DNA of 64,000 nt from Hormoscilla sp. GM7CHS1pb (lineage in GTDB: Bacteria; Cyanobacteriota; Cyanobacteriia; Cyanobacteriales; Desertifilaceae). The notes beneath the pieces were generated by a model. The model ran no database searches and was not told the origin of the DNA. It saw only the letters and a list, made by a program, of their open reading frames with translations. The translations under genes were made by a program, and so were the position numbers. Positions 51,580 through 60,264 of this stretch are shown here, piece by piece (positions within the stretch are counted from its first letter, which is position 1; every line of letters starts with the position of its first letter). The stretch covers positions 2,338,001 to 2,402,000 of the forward strand of contig JACONN010000002.1 in the NCBI GenBank assembly GCA_014323675.1, read 5' to 3'.

Positions 51580-51827
51580 ATGAACCTCGTGATTCAGCCA
51601 CGATATTATCCGCTCGACCTTTAGGAGTGAAGATGAATTGAAGCTAGAACTGGCGATCGCCCTATACAAATAAGATTTTATCAGTAGCGGGAAAGTCCGC
51701 GCCTGGACGGGACTGACCGTACTGGAATACCAGCACGAACTGGCGATCGCGCGGTCTTTGTATAAACTATGATGTAGAGGACTTTCAGGCTGATGTGAAG
51801 ACGCTGCAATCCCTGGGGCTACTATGA
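51580..51827 (+). pseudogene. UPF0175 antitoxin with frameshifts (copy 1)
   Basis: ATG 51580 MNLVIQPR..., then, in another frame, DIIRSTFRSEDELKLELAIA and VRAWTGLTVL, then after another shift YDVEDFQADVKTLQSLGLL ending TGA at 51825-51827. At least two frameshifts compared with intact UPF0175 proteins, and an additional in-frame stop (AAATAAG) at about 51668 not present in the copy at 54530. Its stop overlaps the ATG of the DUF3368 gene. Confidence 0.78.
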
Positions 51828-52153
51828 TTGTTGTTAGCGATACATCACCGATTACGAATATAGCAGCGATCGCTCAACTAGACCTGCTGCAACAACTGTA
51901 CAGCCGCCTAGTCATACCTACAGCCGTTTACAATGAGATGGTGGGAGTCAATAATAACGTTCCCGGTGCGGTAGAAGTTCAAACCTTACCCTGGATTCAA
52001 ATGCAAGGGGTTGTAGATTCCCAAGGAGTTAGACTTATTCAGGAAACTCAGGCAAATATTGACTTGGCAGTAAGTTGTACGCAAACATATTGCAATTGGC
52101 TGGGGAATAGTTCCAGGAAACCCTGGTTCGTATGCCCAAGGTGGTTATGGTAA
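51824..52153 (+). pseudogene. DUF3368 PIN-type toxin, C-terminus lost
   Basis: MIVVSDTSPITNIAAIAQLD with LLQQLYSRLVIPTAVYNEMV is the DUF3368 toxin start (a PIN-like RNase; VSDTSPIT holds the first acidic residue). The normal protein continues to ANIDLGEAEAIALA; here it leaves the family after QETQANIDLAVSC (about 52070) and runs into unrelated sequence. The second acidic active-site region is therefore lost. Confidence 0.8.
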
Positions 52154-52721
52154 TAGAAGCAGTAGAGCGATCGCCTGTTTTGTAGAGGCGATCGCCCTTC
52201 CATCTGACAGATCGACTATTCGCCCACATCCTGTAAAACCCGATCGTACAGTGCCCTGCCCACCCGAAACCCTGCTATTACAATCAACTCATCAAGTACA
52301 GGTTTGACCGCCGGAATCAATCCTTGATTTTTCGCTTCTTGGAGAACTGCCAGCAACCCAATCAAATCGAGTCCCAGACGGACGGCCTTACTTCTAGCTT
52401 TAAGATCGTCTATCAAGAGTAACTCGGCATTTAATTCAATTGCCAGGGCGATCGCTTCAGATTCACCTTCATCTATTGCCTCGGACAGTTCTGCCACAAG
52501 GGTGCGGTTAGCTACCTGGCGCGTCTGAATCCAATCGAAGTTTTGTACTTCTCTAGCACCTGGAACGATACCTACTGTTAATTCTCGGTAAACCGCTTCA
52601 GGAATAATAACGCTGCCATATAGCTGTTGCAGCAGGTGAAGTCGATTAATAGCTGCCAAGCTAGGGCGTGTCATCAGTTAGAAAAAAGATGCTATAGTAG
52701 TTAGCAAAAAAGAGGTGAAAG

Positions 52722-53556
52722 ATGCACCGATACGCACTCCGCGATGACCAGTGGGAACGGATGAAAGACTTGCTCCCTGGACGTGAGGGGCATGTGGGCG
52801 GTACAGCGAAGAACAATCGACTCTTTGTGGAGGCGGTGCTTTATCGCTATCGAGCTGGGATCCCCTGGCGAGACTTGCCCGAACGCTTTGGCGACTTTCG
52901 GGTAATTCACACTCGTTTTAGCCGTTGGAGCCAAAGTGGTGTCTGGGAAAGGGTTTTTCAGGTTTTAGCGGATGATGCCGATAACGAATATGCGATGCAC
53001 TGAGGTTCTACCATCGTCTCGTGTCCGAGAGCGCCCACCTTGTCGTGCCGCTCCTGCGCACGACATGGGTGGGCGTCTCTGGACACGACAGGGCTCATCA
53101 GCATAGTGCAGGGGCCAAAAAAAAGACGATGGTAGTGATCAAGCCATCGGGCGTAGCAAAGGTGGACTCAGTACGAAGATTCATGCCATCTGCGATGCCC
53201 TGGGCAATCCCACAGGATTTCACCTGACAGGGGGCCAAACTCACGATCTGGCCGGTGCAGATGTTCTGCTCGAAGGGATTGAGGCCTCTGCCTCCGCCGC
53301 CGATCGGGCCTATGATGCTGACGAGCGTGTCCGAAAGCGATTAGAGAAAGACAAATGTAGTGCGGTGATTCCATCAAAAGCTAATCGGAAAGTGCCATAT
53401 CCTTACGACAAATATCTGTACAAAGCACGGCATCTTATCGAAAACTTTTTTGCCAAACTGAAACAATATCGAGGGATTGCCACCCGCTACGACAAAACAG
53501 CTAGTAATTTCTTGGGGGCCATCTATCTCACTGCTACAGTTATCTGGCTTAACTGA
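52722..53556 (+). pseudogene. IS5-family transposase split by a 71-bp palindrome
   Basis: MHRYALRDDQWERMKDLLPG ... RDLPERFGDFRVIHTRFSRW ... VFQVLADDADNEYAM, then the palindrome within the first catalytic segment (DSTIVRAHQH, here read as STIV | RAHQHSAGA). It then continues GLSTKIHAICDALGNP, GFHLTGGQTHDLAGADVLLE, ADRAYDADERVRKRLE and HLIENFFAKLKQYRGIATRY. DDE residues are otherwise present. The insertion length (71) shifts the frame. The second half also shows a frame change near 53150 around an AAAAAAAA run. Confidence 0.88.
53019..53089. repeat. 70-bp palindromic element, copy 4, in the transposase
   Basis: TCGTGTCCGAGAGCGCCCAC...TTGTCGTG...CACGACATGGGTGGG...CTCTGGACACGA. The same core as the other copies with a third outer stem sequence (TCGTGTCC/GGACACGA). 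Because the host gene is a recognisable transposase, the insertion boundaries can be fixed: codons ATCGTC and AGGGCTCAT are joined in homologues. Confidence 0.9.
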
Positions 53557-53596
53557 TGACACGCCCTAGTAATGGGGGACGTATTGCTAACTACAA

Positions 53597-53845
53597 TCAT
53601 AGTCTTCCTAGCTTCCGCAGAGTCTTGATGTCGTGTTCGTAATCTTCGATGTCGTAGTGATAGAGGGGGATATTCCGAGACTTAAGTACCTGTCGAAAGT
53701 CCTTTTTATCTATCTCTGCTAGGAAACTTGCGTGTCCCAAGGTAATTTTCCGGGCATCGAAGAGCAAAACTGCAATTTCCAGCTTAAATTCCGCTTCCGT
53801 CATTTCAGTAGCGCGTAAGGTTTCATCTGGTATGATAACGCTCAT
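53597..53845 (-). CDS. UPF0175 family antitoxin (copy b)
   Basis: An 82-residue protein MSVIIPDETLRATEMTEAEF with KLEIAVLLFDARKITLGHAS. Its TGA stop overlaps the ATG of the downstream DUF3368 toxin (CTATGATTG), the standard coupling of this toxin-antitoxin type. It is the most diverged of the three intact copies, so it is not part of the recent duplication. Confidence 0.85.
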   Translation of the reverse strand: MSVIIPDETLRATEMTEAEFKLEIAVLLFDARKITLGHASFLAEIDKKDFRQVLKSRNIPLYHYDIEDYEHDIKTLRKLGRL

Positions 53846-53881
53846 TTGCTATTCTCCTATCTTGATATCCTTATTCTACAA

Positions 53882-54127
53882 TCACAGTCTGCCTAACTCC
53901 CGCAATGTCTTAATGTCGTGTTCGTAATCTTTGATATCGTACTCATAGGCAGGAATTTGGCGATCCGCCAGTAAGTGTTGAAACAGAACTCGGTTCATGC
54001 CGGCGAACTCGCTAGCTTTCCCCAAACCGAGTTTCTTCTTTTGGAAAAGCATAACAGCAATTTCCTGCTTTAACTCGGCTTCGGTCATCTTGGTGGCGTA
54101 TAATTTCGTCGGGATAATGAAACTCAT
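53882..54127 (-). CDS. UPF0175 family antitoxin (copy c), orphan
   Basis: An 81-residue protein MSFIIPTKLYATKMTEAELK with QEIAVMLFQKKKLGLGKASE, a near-duplicate of copy a. After its stop only GTGATTGTAGAATAAG remains of the toxin start before the promoter region of copy b, so the toxin is lost. Confidence 0.85.
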   Translation of the reverse strand: MSFIIPTKLYATKMTEAELKQEIAVMLFQKKKLGLGKASEFAGMNRVLFQHLLADRQIPAYEYDIKDYEHDIKTLRELGRL

Positions 54128-54157
54128 GTGATATTCTCCTCTCTCGTTATCCTGATT

Positions 54158-54370
54158 CTACAATTGTAGCATTTGTGCGGTTGGCGGTAGCGGTTTTCCT
54201 AAATCTTCATAAATTTCAATTAATGCTGCCAAGGCGTCTGCTACATTAGGCAACACCTCGTCAATGCTATCAGCAGCCGTGACTAAATTAGGCAGCAGCG
54301 GGCAGGTAATCGTATATCCTCCCTCCGGTTGTGGTGACAAAATTAAGGGTAACTTGTAGATCCTCTCCAT
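54158..54370 (-). pseudogene. hicB: HicB antitoxin, truncated duplicate
   Basis: Identical to hicB at 51157-51420 from MERIYKLPLILSPQPEGGYT to EIYEDLGKPLPP, then ends TAQMLQL. The hicA gene and the 3' end of hicB were deleted between 50895-equivalent and 51234-equivalent positions when this block formed. Confidence 0.85.
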
Positions 54371-54777
54371 TATTCCTCTCTTAGCTGGCAGTTTTGGAGA
54401 CTGTAGCTTTCTCAATGTAGAAATGCTAGATATTCATTTATATGTTAGCATATCTGCCACCCCAGGCCCGACCATAACTCGCAGTCATTAATATGCTAGC
54501 ATATGATAGTCGCTCATATCATAATCATTATGAACCTCGTGATTCAGCCACGATATTATCCGCTCGACCTTTAGGAGTGAAGATGAATTGAAGCTAGAAC
54601 TGGCGATCGCCCTGTACAAGCAGGAGTCGATCGGTAGCGGGAAGGTCCGCGCCTGGACGGGACTGACCGTACTGGAATTCCAGCACGAACTGGCGATCGC
54701 GCGGTCTTTGTATAAACTATGATGTAGAGGACTTTCAGGCTGATGTGAGGACGCTGCAATCCCTGGGGCTACTATGA
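54184..54777. repeat. Segmental duplication of 51234-51827
   Basis: About 594 bp nearly identical to 51234-51827 at a constant offset of 2,950 bp, carrying the 3'-truncated hicB, the paired operators and the broken UPF0175 gene. A second duplicated stretch (53882-54170 versus 50608-50895, offset 3,274) joins directly, so the block is one duplication with a 338-bp deletion. Confidence 0.92.
54530..54777 (+). pseudogene. UPF0175 antitoxin with frameshifts (copy 2)
   Basis: Duplicate of 51580-51827. It retains the longer open core ELKLELAIALYKQESIGSGK and VRAWTGLTVLEFQHELA, where copy 1 has an extra stop, but shares both frameshifts. So the frameshifts predate the duplication and the extra stop came later. 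No toxin follows; the sequence continues into repeat DNA. Confidence 0.78.
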
Positions 54778-54790
54778 TTATTTTGAATTA

Positions 54791-54824
54791 AGAAACCGGG
54801 TAACTTCTGCGAAACCCGGTTTCT
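54791..54824. repeat. AGAAACCGGGT...ACCCGGTTTCT hairpin before leuC
   Basis: AGAAACCGGGT (54791-54801) pairs with ACCCGGTTTCT (54814-54824). Member of the dispersed AAACCCGGTTT family. Confidence 0.8.
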
Positions 54825-54933
54825 GGGTTACTGGTGAATAGAATTCGCGGCCAAATTGAGAAGCACTCAACATTAATTATAGTATCATATAGGCGATACA
54901 ATAAAATCATAACAGCAAGAGAGGAAGACTACT

Positions 54934-56253
54934 ATGGGGATGACCCTTACCGAAAAAATTATCGCCCGGGCCTCCGGACGGGACAGCGTAACTCCCGGCG
55001 AGAATGTCTGGGTGAATGTAGACGTACTCATGACCCACGATGTCTGCGGTCCGGGGACGATCGGGGTCTTCAAGCGGGAATTTGGCGCCGATGCCAAGGT
55101 CTGGGATAAAGAGAAAATCGTGATCGTTCCCGACCACTACATCTTCACCGCTGACGAACGGGCCAACCGCAACGTTGACATTCTGCGCGACTTTGCCCAG
55201 GAACAAGAGATCAAATACTTTTACGATATCACAGACCGTGCCGACTTCAAAGCTAACCCGGATTATAAAGGAGTTTGCCACGTCGCCCTCGCCCAAGAAG
55301 GGCACACCCGTCCGGGGGAAGTCCTGTTTGGCACGGACTCCCACACCTGCAATGCGGGTGCTTTCGGACAATTTGCCACGGGTATTGGCAACACCGACGC
55401 CGCCTTTATCCTGGGTACGGGGAAGCTGCTGATTAAAGTCCCCGCTACCATGCGCTTTATCCTGGATGGGGAAATGCCCGACTATCTGTTAGCAAAAGAC
55501 CTGATCTTGCAAATTATCGGGGATATCACTGTTTCTGGTGCCAACTATCGGACATTGGAATTCTGCGGCGAAACTATTCGTAGGATGACGATGGAAGAAC
55601 GCATGACTCTCTGCAATATGGCGATCGAAGCGGGAGGCAAGAATGCCACGATCGCCCCAGACGAAATCACCTTTGAATACGTCCGGGGGCGGACGAACAA
55701 ATCCTTCGAGCCAGTATACACCGATGCCGATGCTAGTTTCTACAGCGAGCACCGCTACGACGTTTCCCAGTTAGAACCCGTCGTCGCCAAACCCCACTCC
55801 CCGGACAACCGCGACTTGGCCAAAAATTGCCGGGATGTGAAGATCGATCGGGTATATATCGGTTCCTGTACGGGAGGCAAAACCACGGACTTTCTGAATG
55901 CGGCGCGGGTGCTAAAAGGAAAACAGGTGAAAGTGCCCACCTACATAGTCCCAGCAACCCAGAAAGTCTACGAAGACCTGTTGAAGGTGAAGCATGAAGG
56001 GCAAACAATTTCCGAGATTTTGTCTTCTGCAGGATGTATCGAACCCGCAGCGCCATCCTGTGCAGCATGTTTGGGCGGTCCCAAAGACACCTTTGGGCGG
56101 ATGAACACAGCAGAAATCTGCGTTTCCACCACTAACCGCAACTTTCCCGGACGCATGGGCGAGAAAACTGCTCAAATTTATCTAGCATCACCATATACAG
56201 CAGCGGCATCTGCCCTGACTGGCTATGTCACCTCACCGAGGGAGTTCCTGTAG
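54934..56253 (+). CDS. leuC: 3-isopropylmalate dehydratase large subunit LeuC
   Basis: An aconitase-family protein of 439 residues that isomerises 2- to 3-isopropylmalate in leucine synthesis together with LeuD. The 4Fe-4S cysteines are visible in GSCTGGKTTDF and CAACLGGPKD, with further motifs MTHDVCGPG, IVPDHYIFTADE, LFGTDSHTCNAGAFGQFATG and the end ISTxNRNFxGRMG, here VSTTNRNFPGRMG. The size and motif set match the shorter HacA/archaeal-type LeuC common in cyanobacteria. Start ATG 54934 has GAGAGGAAG upstream. leuD is not adjacent; it must lie elsewhere, as usual in cyanobacteria. Confidence 0.92.
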   Translation: MGMTLTEKIIARASGRDSVTPGENVWVNVDVLMTHDVCGPGTIGVFKREFGADAKVWDKEKIVIVPDHYIFTADERANRNVDILRDFAQEQEIKYFYDITDRADFKANPDYKGVCHVALAQEGHTRPGEVLFGTDSHTCNAGAFGQFATGIGNTDAAFILGTGKLLIKVPATMRFILDGEMPDYLLAKDLILQIIGDITVSGANYRTLEFCGETIRRMTMEERMTLCNMAIEAGGKNATIAPDEITFEYVRGRTNKSFEPVYTDADASFYSEHRYDVSQLEPVVAKPHSPDNRDLAKNCRDVKIDRVYIGSCTGGKTTDFLNAARVLKGKQVKVPTYIVPATQKVYEDLLKVKHEGQTISEILSSAGCIEPAAPSCAACLGGPKDTFGRMNTAEICVSTTNRNFPGRMGEKTAQIYLASPYTAAASALTGYVTSPREFL

Positions 56254-56339
56254 GCACCGCCCACCCTCGTTCCCTGCGGAGCAGGGAACGCCAGGCGATC
56301 GCCCACTTAAGGAAAACCAACCCTTTCAAAGTGCGGCGT

Positions 56340-57060
56340 AGGGTGGGCACCGCCAGTCTTGCTGCCCTCGAGATGGCTACTCATGACTCTATTATTGATA
56401 TTACCGTTCCGGCGTCAGCTTATACTACCTATTACCGGTAGTCATTTGCTTCTCCTCTCAATCTTTCCCATGTATGACCTGCCCTAATGGGAGGCATATG
56501 TTGCGTCTTTGGTGATTACTCTACCTATCGACCAGTGGTAGAGAGTACATACATGGTTTACTTCGTTCCTACAGATGATTGGTTGTAACCTTAGATGGAC
56601 TCTATAGGCCGGGTTTGTTACCGGTGCTTATTGGTCAATTGACGACTTTAAGATGGTCATTATCCTTTCCCTTTTGGGCCAGCGTTTCAGCCTTTTCGCT
56701 AGTTATAGGTGACGACACTTATGAGTCTTTGCTTTCGCTCATCATAGTTACTGGCTCGACAGTGACCGGTTTTAGGCTGCCAGTCAGGGTGCCTTTCCTT
56801 CCCGCTTTACGGCGCATCCCGAAGCCAGACCAGAAGTAGACCAGGTCGGCTTCTCTTTGCTTGGCGATCTATTTATAATTTCCATTAAAAATTTTTATGA
56901 TCTGAGCTGGTCAAGGGAGGGTGCTTTCACTCCTGCAGAGTCGGGGAGGACTTTCACCTCCATCATCTGTAAGTTGTCAGGGCTAATGAAACCCTGCTTG
57001 TGGTCCCCCACCGGTGGTTCCTTTTCAGGTCACCTGCGGTTTACACCAAACGAATCGCAC
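56340..57060 (-). other. 5' half of a group II intron ribozyme (minus strand), ORF missing
   Basis: On the minus strand the 5' end GTGCGATTCGTTTGGTG starts at 57060; AGCAGGGTTTCATTAGCCCT, CTGACTGGCAGCCTAAAA, CTGGCCCAAAAGGGAAAGG and GACGCCGGAACGGTAAT follow in the same order as in the intron at 41823-42490. It breaks off near 56340 at a GGGTGGGCACCGCC repeat, without reverse transcriptase or domains V-VI. The interval 56254-57282 therefore contains no protein gene. Confidence 0.85.
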
Positions 57061-57282
57061 CGCCAGTTCTATCTCCGCCAAAAACCGCTTGTTACGTCTG
57101 CGTAGAATCCCCGGATAAAGAGTTGGGTAGCGATCTAGCCAATCTGTTACCATCATACTCCCCTTTGCCTACTTTCTACTTCCACATTTATGTGATCTAA
57201 AGCTGATTTAATTGTGACTGAAGTCACTAAAAATTGAATATATTTATCATAGCATAATAAATATATCGAGAGCGACGCGGAA

Positions 57283-58455
57283 GTGGAGAAACTAAAATCA
57301 GTGGCCACCTCGGAAGATATACCTCTTGAGGTGATTAAGTATGTAGCCATAACCGAAGAATATCTGTTATTAAACGATGCCAAAGGCGATCAAATATTTG
57401 AATCAGATTATTACATAAAAAAAAATCAGCCGAAGTCAATATTGTGCCTGCCGATCGGGGGTCAAGGCAAGCTAATGGGGATAATTTATCTGGAGAATAA
57501 TCTGACAGATAGTGCCTTGACTGCAGATAGGGTCCAATTTTTAACAATGCTGACCACCCAAGCGGCGATCGCCCTAGAGAATGCCAAACTATATCAGCAA
57601 CTAGAGGAGTATTCCCACAGCTTAGAGGATGAAGTAGAAGAGCGCACCCGAGAATTAAAAGCCGCCCAAAAGCAGATCGTTACCCAAGAGAAACTCGCTT
57701 CCCTCGGGGCCCTCACGGCTGGCATCGCCCATGAAATTAGGAATCCCCTCAACTTTGTCAACGGTTTTGCCGAGATTTCTGAGGAACTAGTCAAAGAACT
57801 GACAGCAGAAATAGAAAGTATATCAAAGGATATAGATGCAGATAAACTTGAGGAGATCGAAGCGCTCTTAAATGAGCTGAAAGGAAATATGATCGACATT
57901 AACGAACAGGGGAAAAGGGCTGATGGAATTATTCAAAGTATGCTATCCCACTCTCGGGAGTCGAGTGGCGAACGAGAATTGACTGACATAAATGCTGTAT
58001 TAGGGGAGTCGATCAAATTGGTTTATCACGGTTTTAGTGCTAAAGATAAGATATTTAACATGACCATAGAAACAGATTACGATCGGGATATGCCGGAGAT
58101 AGAGGTAGTACGATCGGATGTGAGCCGCTCCTTTCTAAATATTATCAACAATGCCTGCTATGCTGCCAACGCCAAAAAGAAAGCAGCAGATTTTACCCCA
58201 CAGCTAAAAGTGAAGACTAGCAATTTGGGCTCTGCTGTAGAAATCCGCATTCGAGATAACGGTACCGGGATACCACCGACGATCCAGGAGAAAATCTTCC
58301 ATCCCTTTTTTACCACCAAGCCCACAGGAGAAGGAACGGGTCTGGGCTTATCTCTGGCTCATGATATTATCGTTGGACAGCACCAGGGAGAAATATTGCT
58401 GGAAACTGAACCGGGTGTCTATACAGAATTTATCATCCGCTTTCCTCGCGATTAG
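57283..58455 (+). CDS. Sensor histidine kinase, N-terminally truncated
   Basis: A 390-residue product. Residues 1-100 are the second half of a GAF domain ([40 protein letters not shown]), then a short coiled coil, then [20 protein letters not shown] with phosphoacceptor His 150, a long helical insertion ([20 protein letters not shown]), [16 protein letters not shown] (N box), [10 protein letters not shown] (G1), [20 protein letters not shown] (F/G2). In cyanobacteria this C-terminus usually ends very large proteins (Ser/Thr kinase - ATPase - GAF - kinase); the upstream part is missing, replaced by group II debris. GTG 57283 may be fortuitous. A response regulator follows 224 bp downstream and is its likely partner. 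Confidence 0.83.
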   Translation: MEKLKSVATSEDIPLEVIKYVAITEEYLLLNDAKGDQIFESDYYIKKNQPKSILCLPIGGQGKLMGIIYLENNLTDSALTADRVQFLTMLTTQAAIALENAKLYQQLEEYSHSLEDEVEERTRELKAAQKQIVTQEKLASLGALTAGIAHEIRNPLNFVNGFAEISEELVKELTAEIESISKDIDADKLEEIEALLNELKGNMIDINEQGKRADGIIQSMLSHSRESSGERELTDINAVLGESIKLVYHGFSAKDKIFNMTIETDYDRDMPEIEVVRSDVSRSFLNIINNACYAANAKKKAADFTPQLKVKTSNLGSAVEIRIRDNGTGIPPTIQEKIFHPFFTTKPTGEGTGLGLSLAHDIIVGQHQGEILLETEPGVYTEFIIRFPRD

Positions 58456-58679
58456 TCAGTAGTCAGTAGTCAATGCCAGAATTTTGAATTTATAGATGGG
58501 TACTACTACCTGGCGATATGAAACAGGTTATAACTGTGATTAAGAGCACAAAAAATTTGCAAAAAAACTATGACATATTCACAAAATTGTGACAAATGAC
58601 TACTACTATGGAAATTGTAGTCAAGGTAAATGGGGCGCTCGCCATAAATATAACCATATCCCGCCAGGAGAAAGCAAAA

Positions 58680-59177
58680 ATGACAAGCACAATCTTAGTT
58701 GTCGATGACGAGTTGCTTTTGGAGCGCCTGCTTCAGCTGCGATTTAGGAAAAAGATCCGAGATCGCCAATTAGAGTTTGTGTTTGCCCATAATGGCAGAG
58801 AAGCCTTAGAGAAATTGCTTTCGGACCGCCAGTTTGACATGGTGCTGACGGATCTTAATATGCCGGAAATGGATGGTTTCACCTTTCTAGAGCAACTACA
58901 GGCAATAGACTCTCATCTGCCAGCAGTAGTGATGTCAGCTGATGATGATCTGACCAGTATGAAAACAGCGATGAACCGGGGTGCTTTTGATTTCGTGACC
59001 AAACCGATAGATTTTCACGCTCTAGAAGTGAAGATATCCAAAACTATAGAACATGTACGACAAATGAAAGCAACCATGACAGCAGCTACTGTCAGTGAAC
59101 AGTCATCAGTTACCAGTTCTTTTGCATCAGTTCTAGATGTCCCACCGCGCCCGGGGCAGAGTCAGGGGGCAGAGTAG
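58680..59177 (+). CDS. Single-domain response regulator
   Basis: 165 residues from MTSTILVVDDELLLERLLQL (ATG 58680, with CAGGAG eleven bases upstream; an in-frame ATG at 58596 is unlikely). Receiver domain: acidic pair DD at 9-10, phosphoacceptor Asp 58 in MVLTDLNMPEMDG, Ser/Thr in VVMSADDD and Lys in FVTKPID. The C-terminal 45 residues are Ser/Pro-rich without an output domain, so it acts by protein interaction or as a phosphate relay. It sits behind the histidine kinase at 57283-58455. Confidence 0.9.
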   Translation: MTSTILVVDDELLLERLLQLRFRKKIRDRQLEFVFAHNGREALEKLLSDRQFDMVLTDLNMPEMDGFTFLEQLQAIDSHLPAVVMSADDDLTSMKTAMNRGAFDFVTKPIDFHALEVKISKTIEHVRQMKATMTAATVSEQSSVTSSFASVLDVPPRPGQSQGAE

Positions 59178-59348
59178 TCAAAAATTAACAGCTGTACTAG
59201 GACAAAATCCCCCCTGCATTTTCCTTCAAGAGGCAAATACAGCATCAAGTAGTTCCTTGATTTTTTTTAACCCTAATTGAATTTATTGTCATTTTAATTA
59301 AAAAAGAGACAGAAGTAAGCTAAAATAAAAAGAGGATATTTTTAAGGA

Positions 59349-60201
59349 TTGATAACAATGTCGTACAGTCTAGACTTAAGGCAAAAAGTTATAACTTATC
59401 TAGAGAATGGTGGCTCCATTACGAAGGCAGCGAAAATTTTGGGAATAGGACGAGCCACTATATACAGATGGTTAAATCGTCAAAACCTAGAGCCAACCAA
59501 GGTGGAACGACGTCAGAGAAAACTGGATTGGAAAGCATTAGAAAAAGATGTCCAAGAAAATCCTGATGCCAAATTGATAGAGAGAGCTAAAAAATTTGGA
59601 GTCCACCCGACTGCTATCTGGTATGCACTCAACAAAATACAAATTACCCGAAAAAAAAAAGAACTCCGGTATCGAGAAAGAAACAGAGAAGAAAGAATAA
59701 AGTATTATAGAATTTTGCCTTATCAAAATGTATGGAAGTGAAAGTCTTGTATTCATTGATGAGTCAGGGTTTGAGGATATTCAGTCTTGTATTTATGGAT
59801 GGTCGAAAAAAGGTAAAAAAGTGTATGGAGAAAAACAAGGGAAACGGGGAACCAGAGAAAATTTAGTAGCAGGACGAAGAAAAAAAGAAAAAGATTTAAT
59901 TGCGCCAATGTTATTTAGAGGTAGTCTAAATGCTGATGGTATGATCGGTTGGTTAGTAAAATATTTATTACCGGAATTAAAAATTATTTCAATATTAATC
60001 ATGGACAATGCACCTATTCATAGAAAGAACGTGATTAGAGATTTAGTAGAGTCAGCAGGTCATAAAGTATTATTTTTGCCAAAATACTCTCCCGACCTCA
60101 ATGATATTGAGCATGATTTTAGTGCCTTAAAGAGAGCCAGAATGTATGCACCTGTAGGCACATCTTTGGATGAAGTTATCCGGGATTATTGTGCTATTTA
60201 G
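59349..60201 (+). mobile_element. IS630-family transposase in two overlapping frames
   Basis: Frame 1 (59349-59741): MSYSLDLRQKVITYLENGGS with helix-turn-helix TKAAKILGIGRATIYRWLNR. Frame 2 (59728-60201): ESLVFIDESGFEDI (first Asp), ISILIMDNAPIHRKNVIRDL (second Asp) and LPKYSPDLNDIEHDFSALKR (Glu). Together this is a full IS630/Tc1-type DDE transposase. The switch needs +1 (or -2) at about 59725-59740 near CAAAATGTATGG; translational reinitiation at ATG 59728 is possible. An A10 run at 59651-59660 lies earlier but the second frame is closed there. GAGACAG motifs at 59306 and near 60205-60215 may belong to the ends. Confidence 0.87.
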
Positions 60202-60264
60202 TGCTGTCTCATTGTTATTTAAAATAAGTATAACTCGGAACGTTGCCTATCGGCCCTCATGGCT

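Larger units (their letters stand above)
52665..53565 (+). mobile_element. IS5-family insertion sequence with its own inserted palindrome
   Basis: Perfect 16-bp inverted ends: GGCGTGTCATCAGTTA (52665) and TAACTGATGACACGCC (53550-53565), flanked by CTAG target duplications (52661-52664, 53566-53569). About 901 bp, of which 71 bp (53019-53089) are a foreign palindrome, leaving a normal about 830-bp IS. Confidence 0.92.
52216..53600 (-). pseudogene. DUF3368 toxin gene interrupted by an IS5-family element
   Basis: The toxin starts at ATG 53600 (MIVVSNTSPIT), overlapping the stop of UPF0175 copy b by 4 bp. It is cut after ATTACTAG and resumes at 52664 as SLAAINRLHLLQQLYGSVII, continuing through EAIDEGESEAIALAIELNAE with LLLIDDLKARSKAV (catalytic acidic cluster) to 52216. 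The IS lies between direct copies of CTAG. Excision of 52665-53565 plus one CTAG restores a complete protein of about 161 residues. The toxin is thus a clean insertion knockout. Confidence 0.9.

Noticed and set aside
53021..53089. The 70-bp palindromes as transcription terminators
   Set aside because: No T runs follow, and three of four copies lie inside genes or ribozymes where termination makes no sense.
59651..59660. A10 run as the frameshift site of the IS630 transposase
   Set aside because: The second frame meets a stop (TAA near 59698) after the run, so the switch must be later, near 59725-59740.
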